Source of the DNA: CAZKWY01 sp964556655
GTDB taxonomy: Bacteria > Patescibacteriota > Minisyncoccia > Portnoybacterales > UBA2143
DNA length: 20,221 bases
Assembly: GCA_964556655.1 (NCBI GenBank)
Contig: CAZKWY010000014.1
Location: forward strand, 1-20,221
Direction of reading: 5' to 3'
The position numbers were made by a program, and so were the translations under genes. Shown here in pieces: positions 6,725 through 13,594 of the stretch. Position 1 is the first letter of the stretch. Each line of letters starts with the position of its first letter. The notes beneath the pieces were generated by a model. It saw only the letters and a list, made by a program, of their open reading frames with translations. It was not told the origin of the DNA and did no database searches.

Positions 6725-7522
6725 TTATTTCTGATGCTTAGGACAATAAACAGAGCTCCGACCAGCAATAGTTTCTTTTTTTAGCTCATGCTTTTTATTA
6801 TCAGGACATTTCATATCGTCGCCCCTTCCCCGATGAGCGATTAACCAAGAATCATCAAATTCTCCGCCAGGCGGCCCCACTTTTATCGCCTTCTTTAAGA
6901 CTGACCCTATTAACTGATAGAGTTGTTCCCTTTTACTCCGCTTCAACGAATCAATTTTACAACGAGGACTGATTCTGGCCTGAAAAAGGATTTCGTCAGA
7001 ATACTCATTGCCGATTCCGGCTATCTTGCTTTGATCCATCAAAAAAGCCTTGATGTTTCTTTTCTCATTTTGCTTCAAGATTTTTAAAAAATCTTCTTGT
7101 GATAAGGTTGATGGCTCTGGGCCCATTTTTTGAAGCGCTTCTATCCCATCAGCTTCTTCAACCAGAAAAATTTTTCCCAACAAGCGCTTATTGTTATAGC
7201 AGAGGGCTGAACCATCTTTAAAAACAAAACTTAATTGGGCATATTTAGGAATATGTTCTTTGCTTTTTGCCAAACTTAGATTTCCTGTCATGCCAAAGTG
7301 AAAGACTATTTTCTTATTAGATTTTTTAACTTCAACAATAAGATATTTGCCGCGGCGTTCAACTTTGGCAAAGCTCTTCCCTTTAAGAAAGTTTCTTAAT
7401 TCATCAAAGCTGGCCTTTTTGATAAAGCTTTTTCTCTTGGCTAGCACATCCCTAATCTCTTTGTTGAGCCCGTGCTTTTTAAAGTATTGATTAAAATTTT
7501 CTACTTCTGGAAGTTCAGGCAT
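6725..7522 (-). CDS. mutM: Formamidopyrimidine-DNA glycosylase (Fpg/MutM)
   Basis: The 265-aa enzyme removes oxidised purines such as 8-oxoguanine and nicks the abasic site. The start MPELPEVE gives the catalytic Pro2 and Glu3 after Met removal, which fixes the ATG at 7522. The DNA-contact region around RRGKYL (Lys59), the helix-two-turn-helix word GIGNEYSDEIL (about 169-179) and the C-terminal GRSSVYCP are all present. The zinc finger is unusual: Cys239, His245, Cys260 and His263 instead of the usual four cysteines in CX2C pairs. Length is normal for the family. It sits between two glycosyltransferase genes in an apparent operon, 11 bases after the GT2 stop, which is unrelated to its repair role. 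Confidence 0.93.
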   Translation of the reverse strand: MPELPEVENFNQYFKKHGLNKEIRDVLAKRKSFIKKASFDELRNFLKGKSFAKVERRGKYLIVEVKKSNKKIVFHFGMTGNLSLAKSKEHIPKYAQLSFVFKDGSALCYNNKRLLGKIFLVEEADGIEALQKMGPEPSTLSQEDFLKILKQNEKRNIKAFLMDQSKIAGIGNEYSDEILFQARISPRCKIDSLKRSKREQLYQLIGSVLKKAIKVGPPGGEFDDSWLIAHRGRGDDMKCPDNKKHELKKETIAGRSSVYCPKHQK

Positions 7523-7533
7523 AATTTTAAAAT

Positions 7534-8466
7534 TTAATGCCAACGTTCGTATTGGCCAAAACGAGAGCGGTAAAAATCAATAATCCCACGCATCACCTGT
7601 TTGGCCCATTCTCTTTTTTTGCCCAAAAAAGCTATTTTAATTAACTGCTTAGCCAAAAGCCAAAAACTCTTTAAATAGGCACACATTCTTTTAGGCCAAG
7701 AAGCGTTCCTTCTGGCCAGCAAAAGGCCATTGCGAGAATGATAATAGATATATGAAAGCGAGCCTTCTTTGGCACTTGCCGAACATTTGTGCCAGATTTT
7801 CGCCTGCGGAATAAAAAGACATTGACAACCGGCCTGCCGCGCCCGCCAGCACCAATCTGCGTCTTCATAATAGAGAAAATAATTTTCCGGCATCAGACCA
7901 ATTTTCTCTATCGTTTTTCTTTTGACCAATAAACAACAGCCAGTAAGATAATCTGTTTCTTTAATTTGATCGTATTGCCCTTCGTCAAGCTCGCCTAGCC
8001 CGAGATGTGTTCCTCTGATGCCACACGAACTTATTTTTCCGCCAGCAAACCAGATCTTTTCCGGCTGGCTGTAATAATATATCTTTCCTCCCAGCATCCC
8101 TGCCTGGCTATATTCTTCTCCTTTCTTAACCAATTCAACCAAAAAGTTTTCTTCTATTAACGTATCATTATTTAAAAGAAGAATATAGTCAGCTTTGTTT
8201 TTGAGAGCATATTCTATTCCCGTATTATTGCCTCCCGCAAAGCCAAGATTAGATTGATTTCTTAAAAAAGAGCAAGAAAAATAATTATTTTTGCTAACAG
8301 GCTGCTGGCAATATTGTTGAAGCTTATCCGCTGATTCATCGATTGAGCCATTGTCAACTACTAATATTTCGCTATTAGAATAACGGTTCTTTTTTAAGGA
8401 ATTTAGGCATTCAACGGTATCGCGCCAACCGCACCAATTAAGAATAATAATAAAAACTTTAGGCAT
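7534..8466 (-). CDS. Glycosyltransferase family 2 (rhamnosyltransferase-like)
   Basis: The 310-aa protein has a GT-A fold. The N-terminal MPKVFIIILNWCGWRDTVEC and ILVVDNGSIDES bind the nucleotide. RNQSNLGFAGGNNTGI and the DXD-like LLNNDT bind donor and metal. The acceptor part has YLTGCCLLVKR and the NYFLYYEDADWCWRA stretch typical of rhamnosyltransferase-like GT2 enzymes. The C-terminal about 50 residues are basic and amphipathic (FWLLAKQLIKIAFLGKK) and may touch the membrane. The ATG at 8466 begins the conserved domain; GGAG is only two bases before it. A promoter can be read inside the preceding terminator (8492-8520). It leads the GT2-fpg-GT4 operon, probably for surface glycan synthesis. 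Confidence 0.9.
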   Translation of the reverse strand: MPKVFIIILNWCGWRDTVECLNSLKKNRYSNSEILVVDNGSIDESADKLQQYCQQPVSKNNYFSCSFLRNQSNLGFAGGNNTGIEYALKNKADYILLLNNDTLIEENFLVELVKKGEEYSQAGMLGGKIYYYSQPEKIWFAGGKISSCGIRGTHLGLGELDEGQYDQIKETDYLTGCCLLVKRKTIEKIGLMPENYFLYYEDADWCWRARQAGCQCLFIPQAKIWHKCSASAKEGSLSYIYYHSRNGLLLARRNASWPKRMCAYLKSFWLLAKQLIKIAFLGKKREWAKQVMRGIIDFYRSRFGQYERWH

Positions 8467-8491
8467 AGCTCCGGCCAATGTTGTTATTGCT

Positions 8492-8520
8492 ATGATACTA
8501 TTAAAAAAACCAGCCGCCAA
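8492..8520 (-). promoter_or_regulatory. Putative promoter of the GT2-fpg-GT4 operon
   Basis: On the minus strand TTGGCG (8515-8520), a 17-bp spacer and TATCAT (8492-8497) precede the GT2 ATG. The -35 box and spacer overlap the terminator hairpin of the upstream FKBP gene. Confidence 0.45.
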
Positions 8521-8536
8521 GAGCGCTGGTTTTTTT
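8503..8536. terminator. Intrinsic terminator after the FKBP gene
   Basis: CCAGC (8510-8514) pairs with GCTGG (8525-8529), flanked by seven As (8503-8509) and seven Ts (8530-8536). It can work in both directions and lies just beyond the FKBP stop on the minus strand. Confidence 0.85.
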
Positions 8537-8555
8537 AAACAAGAAAGATTGATTT

Positions 8556-9071
8556 TTATTCTACAGCCAAAATCTGAATATCAAAAATAAGAGTGGCATT
8601 GGGAGGGATAACGCCATTAGCCGCTCCTTCTTTCCCATAGGCTAGATGGGGCGGAATAGTCAATCGCCTTATCTCGTTCACTTTCGCGCCGACAAGCCCT
8701 TCGTCCCATCCCTTAATTACTCTGCCAGCTCCCAAAACAAACACAAAAGGCTCTTCCCTATCTACGCTGGAATCAAATTTAGTTCCGTCTTCTAAAACAC
8801 CGACATAATGAACAGCTATTTTCTTACCCTTTTCCGCCTCTTTGCCAGAGCCCTCCTTTAGCACCTCTATCTTCAAATTATTGCTCTGTCCGGCGCCAAG
8901 CATAGAAGCCTGATTATTTTGGCCGCTGTCTGTTTTGCCAGAACTGCCTGGGTTTTCAAAATCAACCTTTTCAATCGCTTCCTTCTCATTCGAAAAAAAC
9001 TGCCATGAGTAAATTCCCGCGCCAGCGACGACAATAACAACCAAGATAGAAATAAGGTTCTTTTTTATCAT
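8556..9071 (-). CDS. Membrane-anchored FKBP-type peptidyl-prolyl isomerase
   Basis: The 171-aa protein starts with a single membrane segment (about residues 5-24, rich in ILVVIVV). A low-complexity linker of about 40 residues (NPGSSGKTDSGQNN) leads to one FKBP domain (about 65-171). Family words are clear: VHYVGVLEDGTKFDSS, VIKGWDEGLVG, IPPHLAYG and IPPNATLIFDIQIL. It catalyses cis-trans isomerisation at proline and probably acts outside the membrane on secreted proteins. It follows the 168-aa anchored protein by 26 bases in the same direction and ends in the terminator at 8503-8536, so the two probably form one transcript. No Shine-Dalgarno sequence is present. Confidence 0.93.
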   Translation of the reverse strand: MIKKNLISILVVIVVAGAGIYSWQFFSNEKEAIEKVDFENPGSSGKTDSGQNNQASMLGAGQSNNLKIEVLKEGSGKEAEKGKKIAVHYVGVLEDGTKFDSSVDREEPFVFVLGAGRVIKGWDEGLVGAKVNEIRRLTIPPHLAYGKEGAANGVIPPNATLIFDIQILAVE

Positions 9072-9097
9072 ATCAATTTATATTTTGATGGATTAAA

Positions 9098-9604
9098 TTA
9101 ATCTTCAGAAACGCCACACTTAATTTCCAAATCGAGCTTGCTGGCATCTTCCGGAACTGTACCAACATCCGGATTAAAGCCAGTCACCACATACCCGACA
9201 AGGCAAATCGCTTGATCTCTACGATATCCTGCTACTCCGCCAATTTCTCCATCAGCAGAATTGCGGCTGTCTAGAGTATAGCCTTTTTCCTCAAAAAATG
9301 CGGCTATCTCGTCCTTTTTTTCTCTTGCGACTCCGTCAGCTTCGTATTTGGCGCCTAATAGCTCCATCGTTCCATCCTCGTTTGCCATTTTTATCTCTTC
9401 TTTGACCCATTTGAAATTTGATCCCGAAACAGCGGAAAACTTAATCCCAGTATCAGCTTCTAGCTGGTTAAGGACCTTGGCTCCTTCTTCGCTTATTTCT
9501 TTTTCTCCACCGCCTTTCTTTTCCGGCAGGCCGTATTTAAATAAAAGATATCCTCCCGCAACAATAACTAGAAGGATAAGAACAGTACTTAGATTTTTAG
9601 ACAT
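9098..9604 (-). CDS. Hypothetical membrane-anchored protein (168 aa)
   Basis: Residues 6-24 form a hydrophobic anchor (STVLILLVIVAGGYLLF). A Gly/Glu-rich linker follows, then a soluble domain likely outside the membrane. The domain has two cysteines near the end (AICLVGYVV and EIKCGV) that could form a disulfide. The middle contains LLGAKYEADGVAREKKDEIAAFFEEKGY, which resembles the small fold of proteins that pair helices with a following strand. I do not recognise the family. The ATG overlaps the stop of a possible 42-codon frame upstream. It is followed by the FKBP gene, with which it probably shares the promoter at 9848-9876. Confidence 0.75.
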   Translation of the reverse strand: MSKNLSTVLILLVIVAGGYLLFKYGLPEKKGGGEKEISEEGAKVLNQLEADTGIKFSAVSGSNFKWVKEEIKMANEDGTMELLGAKYEADGVAREKKDEIAAFFEEKGYTLDSRNSADGEIGGVAGYRRDQAICLVGYVVTGFNPDVGTVPEDASKLDLEIKCGVSED

Positions 9605-9725
9605 ACTTTATTGCCTTTTTGCCGAACATTCCGCCCCAGGCAAAAAGACTAATTATTTTTATAAAGCTACTAACAAAACAATAATAATAGCAGTTAAAGT
9701 ATAAAGGGCAGTAAATAAAAAACAT
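9597..9725 (-). CDS. Possible small membrane protein upstream of the 168-aa gene
   Basis: The 42-codon frame has an AAAGGAG six bases before its ATG and overlaps the next gene start by 8 bases, suggesting coupling. The encoded sequence is odd: Tyr- and Cys-rich (NCYYYCF). Shifting by one base in the T6 run after the ATG gives instead MFLFTALYTLTAIIIIVLLV ending in Ala-Leu-stop, a clean transmembrane helix. So this is either a real small gene in the first frame, a tiny membrane peptide with a homopolymer error or slip, or leader sequence only. Confidence 0.28.
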   Translation of the reverse strand: MFFIYCPLYFNCYYYCFVSSFIKIISLFAWGGMFGKKAIKYV

Positions 9726-9847
9726 TGATCGCTCCTTTAGCGCGTCCGCCAAAAGAAAGACAAGCCAAGTAGCCAAAAACAATCGCCCTGCTTGCTACCA
9801 TAAAAAAACAATAACGCTCTTAATTTTTACATTTTATTCAATTATTA

Positions 9848-9876
9848 ATTATACTATAAAGACTTTTCCCCGTCTA
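9848..9876 (-). promoter_or_regulatory. Promoter of the 168-aa/FKBP transcript
   Basis: On the minus strand TAGACG (9871-9876), a 17-bp spacer and a consensus TATAAT (9848-9853). Transcription would start near 9841, leaving a leader of about 235 nt before the 168-aa gene. The small frame at 9597-9725 lies in that leader. The rest of the 9605-9899 gap shows nothing clear. Confidence 0.6.
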
Positions 9877-9899
9877 TTCTTATGATGTGAATAAAAACG

Positions 9900-11567
9900 C
9901 TATTGCTTGTTTGTTTTAAGGCAGGCTTTAATAAATTCCACAAATAAAGGGTGGGGATCCAATGGCCGAGAAATATATTCCGGGTGAAATTGAGTGCCGA
10001 CGAAAAAAGGATGATTGGTAATTTCAATAGCTTCTACTATTTTCCCGTCTGGCGAAGTCCCAGCGATGGTCAGGCCTTTTTCTTCCATTTGTTCGCGATA
10101 TTGGTTGTTGAATTCGTAACGATGGCGGTGGCGTTCACGGACAACTTTAGTTTTCTGTTTTTTGAGATAAGCCCTTTCTAGGCTAGTCCCATGAACAAGC
10201 TGGCAAGGCCAGCCTCCTAGTCTAATAGTTCCTCCGTATTGCTTGCGCGCGAGAAGCTCTTTTTGCTCCGGCATAACATGGATCACCAGATGCGACGCCT
10301 TGGCGTCTACCTCTTCTGAATTAGCCTCTTTAAGGCCGCAAACATTGCGAGCAAACTCCACTACCGCCATCTGCATTCCATAGCAAAGACCGAAATAAGG
10401 AAGATTATTCTTTCTGCAATACGCGATAGTCTTAATTTTTCCTTCGCTCCCTCTAGAGCCCCATCCTTGAGGAACAATAATACCAGCATAATCTTTTAAC
10501 GAAGCTGTTCCCCTTTTCTCGATTTCTTCCGCATTGATCCAATGCAAGCAAGGCCGACACCGGTTTTTTGCGCAGGCATGCTTGATCGCCTCTATGACAG
10601 AAATGTATGAGTCAGAAAGACAAAAATCTCCTGTGGAAAAATATTTTCCCACAATCCCTATATTCACTTCCCGACGAAATTTCTTGGAAGATTCCACCAT
10701 TTTTCTCCAATCAACCAAGTCTTTTTTTCTTCTTTTAAGGTTGAATTTTTCTAAAATCCGATCTCCTAAATTATCTTTTTCAAAGTTCAAAGGCACGTCA
10801 TAAATCGAATCTATATCAGGCGCGGAAATAACATCTTCCTGCGCGATATTACAATTAACAGCGATTTTCTTTCTCCGCGGCTCATCGATATGGACCTCAG
10901 AACGAGCAATAACAAAATCAGGCTGGATGCCTGACGAGTTTAAAGTTCTGATCGCGTATTGAGTAGGCTTTGTTTTCATTTCTCCCACCTTGTTGGGAAT
11001 CGGCAGATAAGAGACCATGACGAACAAAACATTGCTTGGATTGTACAGATGCATCATCCTGGCCGCCTCTAGGAACAATAAGTTTTGATATTCTCCGACT
11101 GTTCCACCAATCTCAATGATCATAATTTCCGCTTTTGTCTTTTCCACCGCCTTATAGATACGATCCCTTATTTCCATAGGGATATGCGGCACCACTTCAA
11201 CGCATTTGCCTTGATATTCTAGATTCCTTTCCCGCTGAATGACACTCAAATAAACCCGGCCAGTAGTCATATAGTTTTCCCGATAAATATTTTTGTTTAA
11301 GAACCTTTCGTAATTCCCTATATCCTGATCAGTTTCGTCTCCGTCATCGGTGACAAAAACCTCGCCATGCTCAATAGGGTTCATTGTCCCGGCGTCAAAA
11401 TTGATATAGGGGTCGATTTTTATCGCGCTGACTTCGTATCCCTTGGATTGGAGAATACGGCCGACAGAAGCTGTAGTAATGCCCTTGCCTACCCCTGACA
11501 TTACTCCTCCGACGACAAAAATGAACTTAGTAGAAATCTTTTTTGGCTTTTTTATTTTTTCAGTCAT
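9900..11567 (-). CDS. pyrG: CTP synthase
   Basis: The 555-aa enzyme makes CTP from UTP, ATP and glutamine-derived ammonia, the last step of pyrimidine nucleotide synthesis. The N-terminal synthase domain has FVVGGVMSGVGKGITTASVG (P-loop region), KIDPYINFDAGTMNP and HGEVFVTDDGDETDQDIGNY. The C-terminal glutaminase domain has the oxyanion region PQGWGSRGSEGK, the nucleophile Cys in YFGLCYGMQ, and the His/Glu pair in FHPEYISRP. Length is normal. The start has no close Shine-Dalgarno sequence, but an AGGAGG lies about 20 bases upstream. A long upstream region (11568-11890) may carry regulation. No clear intrinsic terminator is seen after the stop. Confidence 0.98.
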   Translation of the reverse strand: MTEKIKKPKKISTKFIFVVGGVMSGVGKGITTASVGRILQSKGYEVSAIKIDPYINFDAGTMNPIEHGEVFVTDDGDETDQDIGNYERFLNKNIYRENYMTTGRVYLSVIQRERNLEYQGKCVEVVPHIPMEIRDRIYKAVEKTKAEIMIIEIGGTVGEYQNLLFLEAARMMHLYNPSNVLFVMVSYLPIPNKVGEMKTKPTQYAIRTLNSSGIQPDFVIARSEVHIDEPRRKKIAVNCNIAQEDVISAPDIDSIYDVPLNFEKDNLGDRILEKFNLKRRKKDLVDWRKMVESSKKFRREVNIGIVGKYFSTGDFCLSDSYISVIEAIKHACAKNRCRPCLHWINAEEIEKRGTASLKDYAGIIVPQGWGSRGSEGKIKTIAYCRKNNLPYFGLCYGMQMAVVEFARNVCGLKEANSEEVDAKASHLVIHVMPEQKELLARKQYGGTIRLGGWPCQLVHGTSLERAYLKKQKTKVVRERHRHRYEFNNQYREQMEEKGLTIAGTSPDGKIVEAIEITNHPFFVGTQFHPEYISRPLDPHPLFVEFIKACLKTNKQ

Positions 11568-11890
11568 AAAAATATTCTGAATTGGTCCTCCTACGACGAT
11601 AGCATGCTTTAATAATCTTAACAGCTCGGCCTTAATTAGCCAAGGGCAAATTTATATACACATGGAAATAATAGTTTACAAAACAAAATATGTGGAATTC
11701 GAGCTTTTGCCTAATCTAGTAAAACATTTCTGAAGTTCTAAGCTGGACGCGAGATGTGAAATTTAAGCCTCCGATTTTTGACTTATTTAAGCCGTTTCGA
11801 CAAACACCTAAACTGGCTGATTACTAACAGATGAGGCCATTGAAGGCTTTCTTGGGATATCTAACCGCACTCACCCAACGCACCTCGGCC
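11568..11890 (-). promoter_or_regulatory. Long putatively structured leader region of pyrG
   Basis: This is a non-coding gap between pyrG and the divergent methyltransferase. A predicted promoter (11897-11925) would start the minus-strand RNA near 11890. Inside, GGCAAA (11645-11650) pairs with TTTGCC (11706-11711), enclosing CACAT (11659-11663) with ATGTG (11690-11694). GGCC at 11887-11890 can pair with GGCC at 11628-11631 to close the region. An AGGAGG lies at 11588-11593. No known RNA family is recognised, and no coding frame stands out. Confidence 0.35.
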
Positions 11891-11896
11891 GCTGTT

Positions 11897-11925
11897 ATTC
11901 TAACACAAATGAGACACCACAAAAA
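11897..11925 (-). promoter_or_regulatory. Putative pyrG promoter
   Basis: On the minus strand TTTTTG (11920-11925), a 17-bp spacer and TAGAAT (11897-11902). The -35 match is poor; the -10 box equals that of the RNA promoter at 15118-15146. Confidence 0.4.
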
Positions 11926-11964
11926 AGAATCTATCATGTCTTATTAAAATATATTGATCATTTT

Positions 11965-11993
11965 TTGACTATCCCTAATAAATAAGATAATCT
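11965..11993 (+). promoter_or_regulatory. Promoter giving a leaderless methyltransferase mRNA
   Basis: TTGACT (11965-11970), a 17-bp spacer and TAATCT (11988-11993). The expected transcription start, seven bases later, falls on 12000 or 12001, the A of the ATG. The mRNA would therefore have no leader. Confidence 0.6.
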
Positions 11994-12000
11994 TTGAGAA

Positions 12001-12645
12001 ATGGCGGAACAACAAACAAAAAAACAACAACACGCCTGGGGATTAAAACCTAATCCCACTCTTAAAAAATATCTTGATGAAATTCCGCGAGGTAAGGCGC
12101 TTGATCTTGGAGCCGGGTCAGGGAAAAACAGCTTATTCTTGGCTCAAAACGGATTCCAAGTTAAAGCGATTGATAAAGACAAACAAGAAATAGCAAAGCT
12201 CAAACAGATAGCTAAAGAAAATAAGCTTTCAATAAAAACAAAAGTTGTTGATATTAAAGATCTTAATTTCAAAGAAAAAGAATATTCTTTAATTATTGCT
12301 TCAGCTAGTTTGGATTTTTTAAAGAAAAGCGAACTTGAAATTATTTTTGAGAAAATAAAAAAAGCGCTTAAATTAAACGGCTTTATTTATCTTCTGGTCT
12401 TTTCAATTAAAGATCCAATGTGTTTGGCTATTCGAAAAAGAAAGCTTAAAGAAATTGAAGAAAATACCTTTTATCTGCCTAAATTCAAAACTTATCGGCA
12501 CTTTTTTACTAAAGATGAAATTAAATCATATTTTAAAGATTATCAGATAATCTTATTAAAACAAAAACAAATTTTTGATGCCGGACACGGCCAACCGCAT
12601 TACCATAATATTATTGAGTTTATCGGGAAAAACACGCCCAACTAA
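12001..12645 (+). CDS. Class I SAM-dependent methyltransferase (TehB-like)
   Basis: The 214-aa protein has the seven-strand methyltransferase fold. Motif I is ALDLGAGSGKNSLFLA (about residues 34-49). The next strand ends in the acidic VKAIDKDKQEI. An Asp that would contact adenine is in VVDIKDL. Motif IV-like YSLIIASASLDFL follows. The C-terminal HFFTKDEIKSYFKDY is typical of TehB-like and related small-molecule methyltransferases. The substrate is unknown; tellurite resistance should not be assumed. It is transcribed away from pyrG, from a promoter that leaves no leader. After its stop, the same frame stays open for 26 more codons and could be a lost extension or the tail of another gene. 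Confidence 0.85.
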   Translation: MAEQQTKKQQHAWGLKPNPTLKKYLDEIPRGKALDLGAGSGKNSLFLAQNGFQVKAIDKDKQEIAKLKQIAKENKLSIKTKVVDIKDLNFKEKEYSLIIASASLDFLKKSELEIIFEKIKKALKLNGFIYLLVFSIKDPMCLAIRKRKLKEIEENTFYLPKFKTYRHFFTKDEIKSYFKDYQIILLKQKQIFDAGHGQPHYHNIIEFIGKNTPN

Positions 12646-12746
12646 CTATTTAAAATTACTCAAAATGTCATTATCCAGAATCCAGCAAAAGATGTTTATA
12701 TTCCAGCTTTAGCCACACGGAATTGATTACCCTACCCTGCCACTCA
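12646..12746 (+). other. Short intergenic stretch with a possible decayed gene tail
   Basis: After the methyltransferase TAA the frame reads on to TGA at 12724-12726, encoding NVIIQNPAKDVYIPALATRN near the end. The KDVYIPAL part resembles the KDYIYIPKL near the end of the recombinase at 15180. This could be a decayed recombinase tail, but the match is very short. Confidence 0.2.
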
Positions 12747-13499
12747 CTATATCTCTAACCCAATCGGACAATGGTCTGACATATTAACCCCTCTTGAAAT
12801 AAAAGCGTTTTTTAGATTAGAAGCTATTTTTGATGAGATAAAAGCGTAGTCTATCCGCCAGCCAACATTTCTTTCTCTGGCATTAAAAGCATACGGCCAC
12901 CAAGTATAATTTCCTGTTTCTTGATTCTTTTTTCTAAAGGTATCAACAAAACCTAAATTTAGTATTCCATCTATCTGTTTTCTTTCTTCTTGGGTAAACA
13001 TAATATTATTCTTATTTTCTTTTGGTCTGGCCAAATCAACTTCCTGATGAGCTATATTAAAATCACCAATCAGGATAAATTCTTTGTTTTTTAACTTATT
13101 TAAATATCTTAAAATACGGCCGTATGATTCTAGCTTGTAGTCAAGATTTTCTTTTTGTCTTCCCCCATGAGGCAGATAGAAGTTTATTAGAGTAAAATTA
13201 GGATATTCAAGAGCAAGCATTCTCCCTTCTTGGTCAAATTTCTCTATGCCTAGCTTATTAAATATTCTAATGGGCTTTTTTTTGCTGTATATTGCCAGTC
13301 CGCTATATCCTTTTTTAACGGCAAAATTAAAATATGAATAATAGCCTTGCGGACTGTCTAAACCAACTGGCAATTGTTCTCTTTGAGCTTTTACTTCCTG
13401 CAGACAAACAATATCTGCTTTGGCTTTTATAAACCACTCAAAGAAACCTTTTCTGCAAGCTGCTCTTATCCCATTGACATTATAAGAGAGAATTTTCAT
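12747..13499 (-). CDS. xth: Exodeoxyribonuclease III (AP endonuclease)
   Basis: The 250-aa enzyme cuts DNA at abasic sites and has 3-prime exonuclease and phosphatase activity in base-excision repair. The ATG at 13499 is chosen because it begins the conserved MKILSYNVNGIRAA; an ATG 48 bases upstream would add an unrelated tail. Metal and catalytic motifs of the exonuclease-endonuclease-phosphatase fold are present: LQEVKAQ (Glu), FILIGDFNIAH (Asp, Asn), NYTWWPY, RIDYAFIS and the final SDHCPI (Asp-His). Length fits the Xth family. It is on the minus strand, convergent with the methyltransferase, and separated from the upstream radical-SAM gene by a terminator. It complements the Fpg glycosylase encoded elsewhere in the window. 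Confidence 0.95.
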   Translation of the reverse strand: MKILSYNVNGIRAACRKGFFEWFIKAKADIVCLQEVKAQREQLPVGLDSPQGYYSYFNFAVKKGYSGLAIYSKKKPIRIFNKLGIEKFDQEGRMLALEYPNFTLINFYLPHGGRQKENLDYKLESYGRILRYLNKLKNKEFILIGDFNIAHQEVDLARPKENKNNIMFTQEERKQIDGILNLGFVDTFRKKNQETGNYTWWPYAFNARERNVGWRIDYAFISSKIASNLKNAFISRGVNMSDHCPIGLEI

Positions 13500-13545
13500 A
13501 TGTTTTAATTTTAGCACAAGAGACGAAAAATTCTTTGTGGATAAC

Positions 13546-13575
13546 AAAAGAGCGATATTGAGTTATCGCTCTTTT
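13546..13575. terminator. Intrinsic terminator after the radical-SAM gene
   Basis: GAGCGATA (13550-13557) pairs with TATCGCTC (13564-13571) around a 6-nt loop, with As on one side and Ts on the other. On the minus strand it follows the radical-SAM stop by about 20 bases and separates that gene from xth. Confidence 0.85.
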
Positions 13576-13594
13576 CCGTAATCTCAAAATTAGA

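Noticed and set aside
9348..9704. Plus-strand open frame of 118 codons
   Set aside because: It is the complement of the anchored 168-aa gene, which has a clear membrane anchor and operon context.
11568..11890. tmRNA candidate on the minus strand, with a possible tag frame GKSSNSTYFVL
   Set aside because: No T-arm or acceptor partner sequences are seen, and the distance from the putative tag stop to the 3-prime end is too short.
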